Of a DNA stretch of 64,000 bases, positions 22,951-34,538 are shown one piece after another (the stretch's first letter is position 1; each line of letters begins with the position of its first letter). The position numbers were made by a program, and so were the translations under genes. The DNA comes from Fomes fomentarius (taxonomy: Eukaryota > Basidiomycota > Agaricomycetes > Polyporales > Polyporaceae): positions 62,001 to 126,000 of the forward strand of contig JABYQN010000006.1 in the NCBI GenBank assembly GCA_022606135.1, given 5' to 3'. The notes under the pieces are model-generated. The model was not told the DNA's origin. It saw only the letters and a list, made by a program, of their open reading frames with translations, and did not search any database.

Positions 22951-24383
22951 TTAAGCGTCACTTGCTCGCCCTTCAACATCATCGCAGACGAACTGAAGGG
23001 CGGCGACTAGAGAAGAATTCCGTTAGCTGTTGATTATGCAGAATTTGAGACGAGAAATCAACCTTTTCCCAAGGACCCAATCTCGATGTATCCTACTGGA
23101 GGCTTCACCTGGCATAGAGCGCTTTTGAGTTCTTTGGCAGAGCTTGGCATTTTCTCGGGGTTTGGCTGTCCGTGTGCTGTCGTCGGTCAACTGAAAGGGA
23201 CATCGGGTCTGGAACCACGTACGAAGAGGGTGTAAAGATCAGTGTCGCTGGCAATGGCGAGTGGTGTTGCGACTCGGAGGTAGGATGATTGTTTCTCCAT
23301 GATATAGTCTAGGAGAACGTCGACGGGATTATACATCTGGGAAGAAACTCCGTCAGTATCGGCCCGTTTCCTAGCTGACAATTAATCGTTCTCACCTCCT
23401 GTTCCGAGTATTCCTCGTGGCGCGTCGGCAACCAGCCAATGAGACACCCTCCGAGTGACAGAGAAAGGCGGCGCATCTTGTAGAAATGAACGAACGTCTG
23501 ATCTTCGGCCGGCCATTCGGGCTCGACTATATAGCCAATCCCTACATCCGGCGTTTGGGCCTTGGGTGGTAGGTCCCGCTTGTTGGGAGTGGTGACGCCA
23601 GATATGAAAACCAAATCGCGCTCCTTGATATCCAATCCCAGGCCGTCGCCCTGGTCTGAGTCGCCACGTTCGTGCCACTTTGCGAGATTGGTGAATATGT
23701 GGCGCAGTAAGGGCTTGGTGAGGGGCATTGAAGGAGGTGGCGTGTCAGGGTCATCCAGTCTGCATGAACGAATTGTGGCTCTGAAATGTGGTCTATGAGT
23801 GAGGCGTCATTTGTCTTCTAGTAATTGAAGACGCCTACTTATCACTTCCGTACACCGTCTCGTCATCACCCACAAGGCTCTCGCACAAAGTGGACTTGGT
23901 GTCGGTGTCAACGCGCGAGCTTGTGCAGGAACTACGGTCACAAGCTGTCTTTCCGTCTCCAACCGAATGACCAGAGCTGGCACTGGGCGTAGCGATATAC
24001 GTTGAGCACCGGCACTTGCAGGAAGTTTGGGAGCAGTTCGGATTGCAGCAGGAGTGCGAGTCTTCAAAAGCTATCACATAGTCGAGGTTCTTCGAAGTGG
24101 TCTCAGGGGATCGCAGTTCGTGGTCAGGAGGTGGGGCGTCGAGGCAGCGTATGAACAGGCCATGTCGGAAGCATCCTACGGCACAGGGGCGTATACGCTC
24201 TGACTCATTCTGAGCATCAACCGGAATCCCGCGCCCGAGTGGGACTAGCTGCTGTGTCCTGCTGTTATAAGAGGCGGGAGGAGGCTGTTCCCTGCCTAGA
24301 ATGGCTTGTAACATCTGTGAGGGCGAAGATGGTAAGTGTAAGTATGAGGGAGACGGCAACTGCGCTGTCGTTGTTTCGGACAT
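22951..24383 (-). CDS. N-domain protein, WD40-less paralogue of the gene at 25144-27903
   Basis: Exon 1 starts at the ATG at 24383 (MSETTTAQLPSPSYL) and ends near 23838. Exon 2 carries HIFTNLAKWHERG, LDIKERDLVFISGV and RHEEYSEQE. Exon 3 reads MYNPVDVLLDYIMEKQSS and LAIASDTDLYTLF. These match HWHRLANTLDLELKKEDLIF, MYNPIGYLLDYILD and VAIASDTHLYTLF in the neighbour, so the two share a domain common in agaricomycete proteins of unknown function, often fused to NACHT or WD40 parts. A further exon (PNPEKMPSSAKELKSALCQ, to GSLGK) is plausible, possibly joined to a last short exon ending at 22951. Stopping at 23058 is the alternative. Exon 1 contains a Cys-rich patch (HSCCNPNCSQTSCKCRCS). No WD40 repeats follow. 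Role unknown. Confidence 0.55.
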
Positions 24384-25143
24384 ATATATAGGCTTGGTGG
24401 TCACTGGCACGAGGCACAGCCGTTGTTCAAGATGGCATAGAGGGGCGAGGCACAGCTATTGTTTAGGATGGCATGGAGGGGCGAGCAAGCATTGCCAGCT
24501 TTGTCATGCTGGTGTGTTGCCACGGACAACGTATGGTCCGGGCGCAGTAATGGGCCAGTGTAGTACCGAACTCACTCGACCTCTTACAAACATATCAGGA
24601 TAGATAATGCGCCTGTGGCTGGACACGCAGGATGAGCGCAGCGTCTGGGCAACAGCATGTTTTCCTGACTTCGACACTTCGACGACGACGACGAAATTAT
24701 TTGCAAGATTTGAATGCTTGTCATCCCGAAGACCCCTGCTTTCAGCACGTGCACATTATATCACAAATGAACGCCGTGTAGGCGCTGAGCTGTCTACACT
24801 CCTGTATACTAAAGGTCAATGCACTGAAACTTGAGTAGCCCCCGCGAGTCATTGGTATTGTAACGACTCACCTCACGGAAGACCCTCCTCAGGGAGTTTG
24901 TCCACTCGTGCTGGGAGCTGGGTCAACTTCGCGACGTGAGAATCGCCTGTGTGTACGACTTCATGTCTTTATCGTACTCATCCTGCACATGGATATCGAG
25001 TGGTTCAACCCATCGGATGTTGTAGTATTGGATATGTCACCCTGAAGGCATGAGACACATTGTCCGGATATTGTGATACAACGTCGGTTGCGCGAGGATA
25101 ATCCATATGTATATCCACCTATCCCAAGTAGGGCCCCACTAAC
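24384..25143. other. Intergenic gap upstream of the WD40-less N-domain gene
   Basis: About 760 bases. Near 24415-24490 a short segment is repeated in tandem (cacgaggcacagcc...ggcatagagggg / gcgaggcacagct...ggcatggagggg), an imperfect direct duplication of about 40 bases. No coding region recognised. Confidence 0.45.
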
Positions 25144-27903
25144 TCATGTCTCCACCTGCTCATTAGCATCCGGAAGAGTCCAGATTCGGACAGTGCCATC
25201 GTCCGAGCACGACACCAGCCGGTCGCTATCGGGAGAGAACTGCAGGCTGATGACCTTATCCACATGGCCCACCATGGGTGGCTCGCTCTTCCCCGTCTTC
25301 GCGTTCCACACAATGACTGTATTGTCGCCAGCGCTCGACGCGACATATGTCCCGTCTGGCGAGAACACCGCCGCGTTGACGAGCGTGTCGTGGCGGTCGA
25401 ACTCATGCACGCGCTCGCCGCTGAACGAGTCGCAGATCTTTATCGTCGCATCGTTCGACGCAGACATGACGTGCTTGCCGTCGGGTGAGAACGCGACAGA
25501 CCACACCGGTCCATGGTGCTCCCGCAGGATGACAAGCTCGTCGCCCGTCTCCGCGTTCCAGATCCGGCTCGTCGTGTCGTCCGAACCAGTGACAACACGA
25601 CGGCTGTCGGGCGAGAACGCGATGGACCAGACAACGCCGGTGTGCTCCCCGAGCGTGCGATGCAGCTGACCTGAGTCCACGTCCCAGATCTGGGCCTTGT
25701 AGTCTGCCGCGCAAGACGCGAGCCAGCGCCCGTTGGGCGAGAACACTACTGCCATGACTACCGCTTTGTGGTCCTCAAGTTGACGGAGGAGGTTTCCGGT
25801 CGTGGCATCCCAGACACGGACGCTGAAGTCGACAGAGGACGTGACGATCTTGGACCCGTCAGGCGAGTAGGAGATGGTCTGAACAACACCGTTGTGGCCC
25901 CCGAGGGTGGAAACAACAGCACTTGGTTGTGTTTCGACATTCCAGATGATAGCTTGTCCGTCGCTCGCGCCCGACGCAAGCCGCGTGCTATCTGGCGAGA
26001 ACGCGAGACTCCAGATAGAGTCCTGGTGGCCGGCGAGCTTTTCGATTCCAGCACCAGATGTACCATCGCGGAGGATGATGGTCATGTCTTCGGAGCCACT
26101 GGCGATGTAGCGACCGTCAGGAGAGAATGCGACGCAGGTCACGCCGCCTATATGATCTGTCAATATCACAGTGTCTTCATGGTTGCCAAAAGCAGGACGT
26201 GCGTCTTTGCCTTGACCCTCATCTTTTGATAGGTCGAGTTCTTCGTCGGCAGGATCACGATGCTCACTCTCGTTGTTGTTCCGAATATCGATATCATCCC
26301 GCTGTTTCCCTGAGTCTATGGGGAAAGTTTAACAGGACTCGTGTAAGGGCATTCCGAATGTGCTTACCTTTCGTACTCTGGGCCCATTCACGCTGCAGTT
26401 CTTCCACGTTGAAATCTTCACTCCATTCCGCGACGGCCAGACAACCCACTATTACCCACGTATGAGCATGGGCGAGCACTTGAAGACGGTGATAACGCAC
26501 TCTCTCTTTCGTCGTCCAAGAACATGACAGGGGGGCGAAGCTTTTCCAGTGCGGCAGGAATATCATCCGGTACTCCCTCATCCTAGCCTAGGGTCAACCT
26601 AACGTCCATGCGACCTGATAGAAAACGTACTTACAAACAATGTATATAGATGCGTGTCACTTGCAATGGCGACCTCCACTTGCGACCCATCCTGCTTCAA
26701 AGCTAAGAAACAATAGACCGCGACAATCACAAAGCCTCACCTCCATCACATAATCAAGGATGTAATCCAGAAGGTAGCCGATAGGGTTATACATCTGAAG
26801 CGGTGCAAGATCGATCACTCAACAACACGTCTATGGCATCGCATCCATACTTACGTACCTTGCCATCGTGGAGAATCTCAGGCTCGAGCTCGTCGGAAGA
26901 CTCAGCTAGGACAGCGGTATCTGCACCATCGCCAGTATGGTCGTAGTCCCGCTTGTCGGGTCCAGCAGCCGCCCTCATGACTTTCTGTCTCCATATCCGC
27001 TTCTTCATTTGGTAATAGTTGAGGAACAACGCCTGATCCTTCTTTGTTCTGCTCCGTGTACTGCTTTTACTATCTAACGAAGGACGTCCCAGGGAGGATG
27101 TAGCGTCACTCTGGAGGGTCAGCTGGGAACTCGAAGCTGTAGCTTCCTCGTCGTCGTCCGCGGGACGAGTCCGCCAGTCGGTGTTGGCGTAGTTGCCTTT
27201 GACGATCTTCATTCTGAACGATGCTTGCGCCAGCGGCCCGGCCGAGGTCTGGACATAAGCTTCGCAACTGTGTCCGTTGCTGAGGAAGGCACCCACGCCC
27301 CAGTCGTTCGTCTTCACAGTGCCTGCGATGAAAATGAGGTCTTCTTTCTTGAGCTCTAGGTCAAGGGTGTTCGCGAGCCTGTGCCAATGCTCGATGTTGT
27401 TCTTTATGTAAGGTATCAGGCTTTTCGACGGATGCAACACTTCGCGATCGGCAGGCTGATCGATGATTAGGAACGCGCCATGCTCCTTGCTGCATTGGAA
27501 CTTCAAACCCGCACCGACAGGAGCAACAGCACTACCGAGGCGTCATTGCTCGTACGATGCATGTGTGATATAGAACTTACGTCTCAGCCTCTGCGCCTAG
27601 TTCGACACTCCGAACACTGTAGCTGCACAAGAGATCCTTGAGGACACCCTTCGACGTATTCTTCAACAAGGAGCTGACACGGAAGGGCTCGTAGCCTGTA
27701 GGTACTCCGAACTTGTTTTTGTCGTCCGTCTCATCCGATATCGCATTGAAGATGCGCCAGAACTCGCCATTGATCATATACCCAACATCCCCAATCGAGA
27801 CTTCTCCACGTCCTGGATTCGGTTCCGGATGCCAGAGGGGATATCCGTGGCGGCGATTGAGTAGTTGTCGTGCATAGATCTCATGCGCTGCGAACTCGGA
27901 CAT
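25144..27903 (-). CDS. Agaricomycete N-domain protein with eight C-terminal WD40 repeats
   Basis: Starts at the ATG at 27903: EIYARQLLNRRHGYPLWHPE and IGDVGYMINGEFWRIFNA, a well-known opening of agaricomycete proteins of unknown function. Further exons give FQCSKEHGAFLIIDQPAD, LDLELKKEDLIFIAGT, SYVQ-type linkers and MYNPIGYLLDYILD, then AIASDTHLYTLF, DIPAALEKLRPPVMFLDDE and FNVEELQREWAQSTK. An intron ending at ccccatag (about 26310) joins this to DSGKQRDDIDIRNNN and a long exon with eight WD40 units (VTCVAFSPDGRYIASGSEDM to VISLQFSPDSDRLVSCSDD), ending at 25144. WD40 propellers are protein-binding platforms. N-domain plus WD40 without a visible NACHT/NB-ARC ATPase resembles parts of fungal NLR-like receptors. 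Recognition function is inference. The exon just upstream of the WD40 exon has an uncertain splice border. Confidence 0.75.
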
Positions 27904-28457
27904 GGGGATCAGGGAGGTTGTAGCTCAAGGCACGCGGTCGAAGCGAAGACAACCGTCCGCGATGGCGCCCGCCTATTTGGTTCTCACGGATTCAATAGGC
28001 AGACGCACATGGCAGTGGGACGGTTCAGCATAGGCTCGGAGGGTTGGCTGGGTTGTCGAGTAGACTCAGTGATGATCACCGTTCGAATGGAATGAGCGAG
28101 CTTGAGGCATAGGTTTGATTAGCGTGATATATTCTTTATAAGTCACAAGAATCTCACTTCATGCGGAACTGAGCACCGCGACAGATTCTTCTCTGCTCCT
28201 CACGGGCTACCTTCGAGTCCCCGAAGATATTCTTTCAGCAATTGACGCGCCTATGCAGAGGAGGAGAGCGAGTGACAGGCGTTTGTCCGCTGACTTCGGT
28301 ACTAGGGATGGAGGTCAAGTCGGGGCGGCAGTAGGTAGACACATGTACAAGGAAGCCTGAAAACCGCGTTTGGCTATATACGCTCCAATCGCGAAAGGTC
28401 ACTCACTATAGATACACCCTGCTCCTGCGGTCCGCATTCTAGCCCGTGGCAGAGTCG
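27904..28457. other. Intergenic gap between CTF8 and the WD40 gene
   Basis: About 550 bases. It holds the promoter of the minus-strand WD40 gene and the 3' end of CTF8. No ORF with recognisable content. Confidence 0.45.
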
Positions 28458-29008
28458 TCACACCTTGCTCCCTACTCGCGACAACGGCGCGGCACTTGAT
28501 GACTTGCCCACGATAGGCATGGGTCGCGTTGCGAACACCATCTTCCGCTTAACAATCGCAACCACGTCCCAACTCTTCGCTTCCGTCGAGCGCAGGCGGT
28601 CGTCCACGTCCATCGCGGAGTCTGCGCTCTCCCCCTCCCCACCATCCACGGAGGGAGACCGAGCGCCATGTTTGTGTTTGTGGAGGACCGCAAGGGGTTT
28701 TGCGAGGTTCACGAGCTTGCCCTCGAGCAAGTGGTGTCCGATCATGAGCGTCGGCTTGTTCTGCGCACGATGCCCAGCGTGACGCGGCGTCGACGACAGT
28801 CATATTCAACCTCTTGGCTACTCACCGTTGCAGGATCTACGCGCAGCTTCCCCACCAGCTGTCCATTCTTGTCCCCCTCTACCTCCAGTGCCCCTTGCAG
28901 CTCGATGAGAAGCAGTCCCTCTGACCCGAATTGCACGAGCTGAGGAGGCAATTGGCGATGCTGAGATGATGAAGGCCCGGGAAGATCAAAGTGAATAGGA
29001 ATGAGCAT
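28458..29008 (-). CDS. CTF8: Chromosome transmission fidelity protein 8 (Ctf8), clamp-loader subunit
   Basis: Starts MLIPIHFDLPGPSSSQHRQL at 29008. Exon 1 contains ELQGALEVEGDKNGQLVGKL and ends LRVDPAT. A 64-base GT-AG intron leads to NKPTLMIGHHLLEGKLVNLA followed by KPLAVLHKHK. This G-LE.EGD...G...L through KP.L.IG.H.LEGK pattern is the signature of the Ctf8 family. With Ctf18 and Dcc1 it forms the alternative RFC complex that loads PCNA and supports sister-chromatid cohesion in the nucleus. The C-terminal half has a low-complexity insertion (SPSVDGGEGESADSAMDVDD) before VVAIVKRKMVFATRPMPIVG, the conserved end of the family. Small size matches the family. This is the clearest housekeeping gene of the window. 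Confidence 0.92.
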
Positions 29009-29337
29009 TGAGCTACGTAGCAAACGGAGATAACTTGAGAATAGAGCGATTACGAAGACGAGACTTGAGAATGGTCGTGGTCGTGGTACAACCGCGACGC
29101 GACTCCCCTGACGAGCTGTGACAATCGCGTTACGTCACGTGTCGCGCGGTCATCAATATTGTTTGAAAGAGCTGGTGTAACAGTTCGAACCTCTGCCAAC
29201 AATATCAAGTCAGGAATATATTGCACCTCGCACATCTACATTGCAGTACCGTCTGATTGCTTTGCTACTAGTACACCACAAATTGAACTGCAGCAACTGA
29301 TAAATACGTGACAGAGTTGCATCCATGCGGCCCGCTC
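29009..29337. other. Short intergenic gap
   Basis: About 330 bases between the start of CTF8 and the end of the MetE-like gene. It should carry the CTF8 promoter. No TATA-like element or gene seen. Confidence 0.4.
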
Positions 29338-30890
29338 TCATGCATCACTCCAGATCTTCTTCGCGGTGTCTGACACGAGTTTGAGCTTCGCGCGCATCGC
29401 GTCCTCGTCGATGTTGTTCCCCTCCGAGTGGGAAGCAAACCCACACTGAGGGCTGATGCATATTCTGCAAGATGCGACAGTCAGTACCACGCTCACGTTG
29501 TCATCACAACGGACGAAAGGAGACGTACTGATTCAGAGCTTCCTCGAATGTCCGCTTGGGCTCGCCCGACGCGATGATGCTCGCAGCGTTATGCACGCGC
29601 TTGACAAGATCCTCCTGGTCCTCAAGCTGCGGGAACTTGGACGTGATGAGCCCGAGCACGACGGACTTGTGCGGAGGTAGGTGTTTGAGCGGCTCGAACG
29701 TGCCAGCACGAGGCGTGTCGTACTCCAGGTAATAACAGTCCACGTTGATCTCCTTGAACAGTTTGATCGCGATGCGGTCGTATCCGCCCTCGCTAAAGTG
29801 CATGCCATTCTTGAAGTTACCGCGGCACAGGTGTAGACCGATCGTCAGGTCCGGAGGGTGGTCGGTCACGATCTTGTTGTATGCCTGGATGTACGTGGCC
29901 AAGAGCGCCTCGTGATCGACTCCACGCTCCTCCATGCCCTTGATCATCGAGTCCGCACAGAAGTATGCCAACAGCGGGTCGTCGAACTGTAGGTTCCGGG
30001 CCCCCGCCTCATACAGGGCCTTAATCTCGGCCCGGTAAGCAGCCGCGACGTCGTCAAAAAACTCCTCTGTGCGCGCGTGCCCCACGGCCCACGGACATGA
30101 GGGTGTGAATGACCGCGGTAGATAGTAAAAAAGGAAGAATATACGCACCATCGTTCTTGTAGACGTCCTTCGGATACGCGTACTCGCCGTGCCTGAGGTG
30201 GAACCACTCGGGGGCCGCTATCGTGATCTTCAGGTTCTTGTGTTCCTACGCGACGAAGCAATGAGGTTGCGCGAATGGGAAAGAAGATACGCAGACGCAC
30301 TTCGGGGGCCGTGAGCGCCTTCAGGGCCTCGAATTGTAGGATATAGAACGGCTTCGTACGCTTAAGTTTGCTCTGGACAGCCCGTGTGAGCGCATTCGAA
30401 GTGGGACGAGTAGCCCGTACATACAACGCAAAGATATGAGTCCGCACCCTTGAAATCGAGCTCCTTGAAGGCGGCGATGTCCGGCACATAGTCCATGAAC
30501 ATCTCAATTGGGACTGGGACGAGCTTGAGTATAATAGACACACCCCGAATATAACGGACTCACCGGGTTTTACATGCTTCATGCCTTTCAAGTTGTCGAA
30601 GACACCATCGAAGAACATATGTCTAGTCTTCTTTCCATAAAGCGCCGACATACGGGAACTGGGAGTGCTCACCTCCTGAACTCGCCATCAGTGATGCTCT
30701 TGATACCAGTCTCGCGCTGGATCTGGATGATTTCGCGGATCGCCTGGTCCTCCACCGGCCGGAGTTCCTCTGGAGTACACTTGTCCTGATCCAGCTCCTT
30801 ACGCTTCGCGAGGAGGGCACTTGGCCGTTTGAGGGAGCCGATGTGGTCCGCACGGAATGGCGGCTTAAGATGGAGGGTGGGCGCAGACAT
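29338..30890 (-). CDS. MetE C-terminal-like (UROD/MetE superfamily) zinc methyltransferase
   Basis: Starts MSAPTLHLKPPFRADHIGSL at 30890. Exons continue GIKSITDGEFRR, HMFFDGVFDNLKGMKHVKPV, EMFMDYVPDIAAFKELDFKG, PFYILQFEALKALTAPE and APEWFHLRHGEYAYPKDVY. A long exon follows with NLQFDDPLLAYFCADSMI, IGLHLCRGNFKNGMHFSEGG, DCYYLEYDTPRAGTFEPL and SVVLGLITSKFPQLED. The last exon has ISPQCGFASHSEGNNIDED and ends at 29338. HxC in GLHLCRGN, the Glu in LEYDTPRAG and the Cys in SPQCGF match the zinc ligands of cobalamin-independent methionine synthase. Only the C-terminal catalytic barrel is present (about 380 residues), as in a common group of fungal MetE-like paralogues. Methyl donor and acceptor cannot be told; true methionine synthase is less likely given the size. 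Confidence 0.85.
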
Positions 30891-30936
30891 GATGGTAATG
30901 GAAGTGGTGGTGCATAGGAGGCGAGACGTACAGGGG

Positions 30937-30943
30937 ATTATAT
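30937..30943 (-). promoter_or_regulatory. Putative TATA box of the MetE-like gene
   Basis: The minus strand reads ATATAAT (GCATATAATCCCC in context) about 47-53 bases upstream of the ATG at 30890, implying a short leader. Confidence 0.4.
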
Positions 30944-31599
30944 GCTCTCGAGGGAGGCCAGTTCTCAAGAGGGCGGCGGCCGCTATAGGTCTTATGCTCC
31001 TATGGAGATATGTTTACCCCGCGGGAAGAGATTCATCGCGATTAGACGTCAGCCGGGCGGCGAAGGGACGAATAATCGTCTGGGAGGGCCGTGCCCACTT
31101 CGGGCGATAGCCATACGGAGGTGTGGTTGGTGGTCGACTGACCGTGCATGTGATGCGAACTGGTGGAGACACCGTTAGCGACTAGACTACTAAGTAGCTA
31201 GTAGAAGTCGACAGCACGCGCAGTATCGGCAACTGGAGCGTTGCTGGGATCACTGTCGCAAACCGAAAGAATGTGTGGGTGTTGCGTTGGGCGGTATGCA
31301 TCCCGTCGGCCGTGCTCTGGGAATGTTTTGTAAGCGCATGCCTGCCTAGTACTGCCGTGAGTCCCGCGGTAGTCGCTGTTCGTGTGGGTAGCCAGGGCAG
31401 TCTGAGCATAGAAGAGAGCGAGGAAGAGGAACACGCATCGTCTGAGTTCAAGGGCCAACAGTCAAAAGCTGTTGGCAACGGCGACTCAGGGAGAAAACTG
31501 ATCTGGAGTACTATAAGTAAGTACTTCCGAGTCTGGACTATGGACGGCAGCAACGAGCGCCTATGCACGGGCGCCGGCGCCGAGTGCCGAAGTCAACCT

Positions 31600-32200
31600 A
31601 TTGCCTCGACTTCGGCGCCTGTCTCGCTTGTTCTCTCGAAAAGCGTTGAACTTGTAGTATACTGAGGCTGATGACTGCTTTAAACCCTCCTCTCGGCTGT
31701 AATTTGGTCACGATGGACTCGCGGTGTGTAGAAATGTAGCTGCACAGCCGAATTCGCAGGACCGCGCATCGAGACGCCCTCCAACTCTCTAGATAATGCT
31801 TCCCCAATGCAATGCACGGTATCCCGGCACGGTGCCTCACGAGCGGGACGAGGATACTGCCAGCACGGATTAGACATGTCCTCTTTTACGAAGCCGCACG
31901 CGAGCAATCTCCCCTGTCGCACTCCCCTGGATCCTTGTGCATGCCCAGCCTGAGGCCTGAGGATTGAAACCACATCCGCTACTCCTGCTTCGTTCCGACA
32001 TGCTCCATGCGCATGCGCAGGACTGATGATACCATATCCGGCTATTCTCGCACTCTGGTCTCCGTCCCTGCGTCCTGGTCCATGCACAGGAATAACTGCT
32101 GCATCCGGCTCGCATACGAGGGTCCTCGTTCTGGTCTCGTCAAGCACGAAACGCTCCTCCTGCTCGCACGACGAGGTGAACGACCATGGAAGAGACATCT
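31600..32200 (+). pseudogene. Degenerate fragment of gene A exon 3
   Basis: Nucleotide similarity to 19105-19700 is evident in order: cctcgacttcggcgcc, tgaggctgatgactgcttt, caatgcaatgcacggtatcc, acgcgagcaatctcccct and ctggatccttg. Frames are broken: the match starts in one frame (STSAPVSL), stops soon after, and resumes in another (MRMRRTDDTISGYSRTL, SGLVKHETLLLLARR). No exon 1 or 2 is found upstream. It is a non-functional partial duplicate in the same orientation as gene A; ends are approximate. The 31270-31600 stretch before it is open on the plus strand but matches nothing I recognise. Confidence 0.65.
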
Positions 32201-32308
32201 TGACCTGGGAGAATGTCACAGCAAGGACCTCCGGCTTTGCGTCCTCCGCGCCCACCAGGAGTAGTACAATGCGGGCCGTGTTCATTGGCCATCTCACACC
32301 TGTTGCAC

Positions 32309-34538
32309 CTAGGGCTTGCTCGTGTTCAACATTCCGCTCACTATTGGCTGGCTGGTCGACGGGATCTTCGCCGACATCCCTCGCTCCCCCCGTTCCGCAA
32401 GAAGCATATCGTGGTACACATCTCCCTTGAGGCCGATCTCGAGACAGTACGAGTCGGCGGTTGGGTACCGAGTGAACGTCAGTTGCACAGTCCGGTTGTG
32501 GTCACCGAATGTCATCGACCCCGTCTTCCAGGTGCTGATGTGGTACGTAGAGCACGGTGTGGGTGCATATGCGTGGCTGGTGTGAGAGGGCACACCAGAA
32601 GTGGAGGGGGCGAGCAGGGGGGTGAGGAAGGCTTCGGATGGCATAGGAGGCTGTGGGGCAACTGGGGTATAGTATGCTTGCTGAGGGGTGGGCCCGAGCA
32701 TGGGTTGCGAAAACATTTGCGGGGTGAGAAAATTCGCTGGGGCTCGTTGGCCCAGGTATGTACCTGTTCTGTACTGGGGACTGGAGAAGGGGGCTGGGTT
32801 TGCGCCAGCCAGTGTGTGTGGCCGTGTGTACAAGCCGAGGTCGAGGTCACCACGATCATGCTGATCGCGCTGACTGTGGGACCTGTTGTAAGCTGGAGTG
32901 TGCGCTGCGTAGAAGTCTCCTGGCCGAATTGTTACGGTTGCCCAGAGAAAGACGCCACAGTGTCCGAGATGTATGGTGAACGATTCGTGATATCGTGAGT
33001 TGTCAAACACGAGAAATTCCACAGTATTGGGGTTGGATGTGGGCGGTCTAATTCGCTGAAATCCGTAGCTTTGGGGTCCCAGATGGACCCACGGGGGGAT
33101 GAACCACTCGTTGGGCTCGGTGGTGTAGAGCCGCATCCATGGATGTGAGACATCTGGCGGGCGATGCATGATGTAGAATTCCTTGGCTGGCGTGCCATCA
33201 GCTCGAGGAATTGGGCTTCTTCTACTTCTATGAAGCTCATCGAGTGCTTGGAGGGTTCGTCGAGTGCCAGATGAGATGGCCATCAGCCTGTACACCCGAC
33301 TCCTGCGTGGCTCTAATCGGCCACTAGCGGGAGATCTTGATTCGTCTAGGAAGGATGCGCCAACGTAGTGCTGCGGCAAGGAGCCCTCTGACCACTGGCG
33401 GCGACGGAGAAGGAGGGCGATGCATTCTCCGCCCTCGTTCTGACAAGCGAGAACCGCGAGATGATAGACCTGTTCGCTCGCAAGCAGGAGGTGGCAGCGC
33501 ACACCGTAGCTGGTGATTGTCACCTCTCCAGCATTCTATAAACATGTCAAGAACAGTCAGTGTCGCATTGGAAGGTCGTGTAAGGATACGAACCCGGACA
33601 TCCTTGGGGATTACGGCTAGTAGGGAGGCAGCCGCGTTCATTGCTTTGTCCGGTGTGACACCGGATATGTGTCCTGAATGCAGGAATTCAGCCGGAGATG
33701 GTGCGAAGAGGAAGTTATCCGGTTCCAGAGTGTCTGGTACCAGGCGTCCCTGCTCCAACATCGCCTCGGTAAAGGTCAATCCCCATGCGAACAAACTGTG
33801 GTCGGAGGAACGTTTCAAGATCTCTTCTTGAAGGCGTCGGAATGCCTCCCTACCCTCTCCATATAGAGTAGACATATTGACACCGAAGATGCCCATGAGA
33901 CAATACGCCTCGTCTTCTATGCGCGTGGTGTCGCGTTTTGCAGCCCAGGACATCCGACGGGCGATGCTAATGTCAGATATGTCTCGTGCAAAGGTCAATA
34001 CTGATGCGTCGACGGCTGTAACGCTCTCAACGACATCAGCAAGAAGCGCTTTGGTCCCAAGGGGAATCCAATCACTGGACATGAAGAGTAGAAAGCGAGG
34101 GGCGATGAGCTCTTGCAAGGTCCAGCCCCGTGTGAACCATCTGCTCAGTCGGAATGGTGAGTAGGCGGCATCCAGAGGGCCTCCGCTACTAGGAACATCG
34201 TCGAGGTAAGCGTAGCACACACTCGAGAGTGCATACCACTGGAACATGGAATTGATTGCCTCGGAGAGCTCGGCGCTACTCGTCTTGTCGATGCAACAGG
34301 TATCGATCCAGATCCAACGATACCCATGGTCATGGGCGACCCGGCATGCACCGCGAATCTTCTCCGATACTTGCTTGTGATGGAGGGACTGGATGCCTTG
34401 GGCAATGAGCATGTTGATATCCTGGAACGACTGTTCTTCCCCCACCCAGACGTGAGAGAGAATTGCATACCCTCCTTCCACCTCCCCTGGGCTCCTGAAG
34501 TATTGGAGGCGAAGCTGAGTGGTTGACAGAAGCAACAT
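32309..34538 (-). CDS. HET (heterokaryon incompatibility) domain protein
   Basis: Exon 1 from the ATG at 34538 (MLLLSTTQLRLQYF) encodes a HET domain: YAILSHVWVGEEQSF, KIRGACRVAHDHGYRWIWID, TCCIDKTSSAELSEAINSMF, CYAYLDDVP, RWFTRGWTLQELIAPRFLLF and ARRMSWAAKRDTTRIEDEAY followed by CLMGIFGVNM. The LSHVW, WIDTCCIDK, FTRGWTLQEL and RIEDEAYCLMGIF blocks define the family. A 57-base intron (about 33537-33593) leads to one long exon with a distinct C-terminal region, a Pro/Tyr-rich linker (NPAPFSSPQYRTG) and a second beta-rich segment (GSMTFGDHNRTVQLTF). HET proteins trigger cell death upon non-self fusion or are NLR-linked executors. Whether this one does so is unknown, since many basidiomycete HET genes have no assigned role. 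No TIR or STAND partner is fused to it. Confidence 0.88.
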
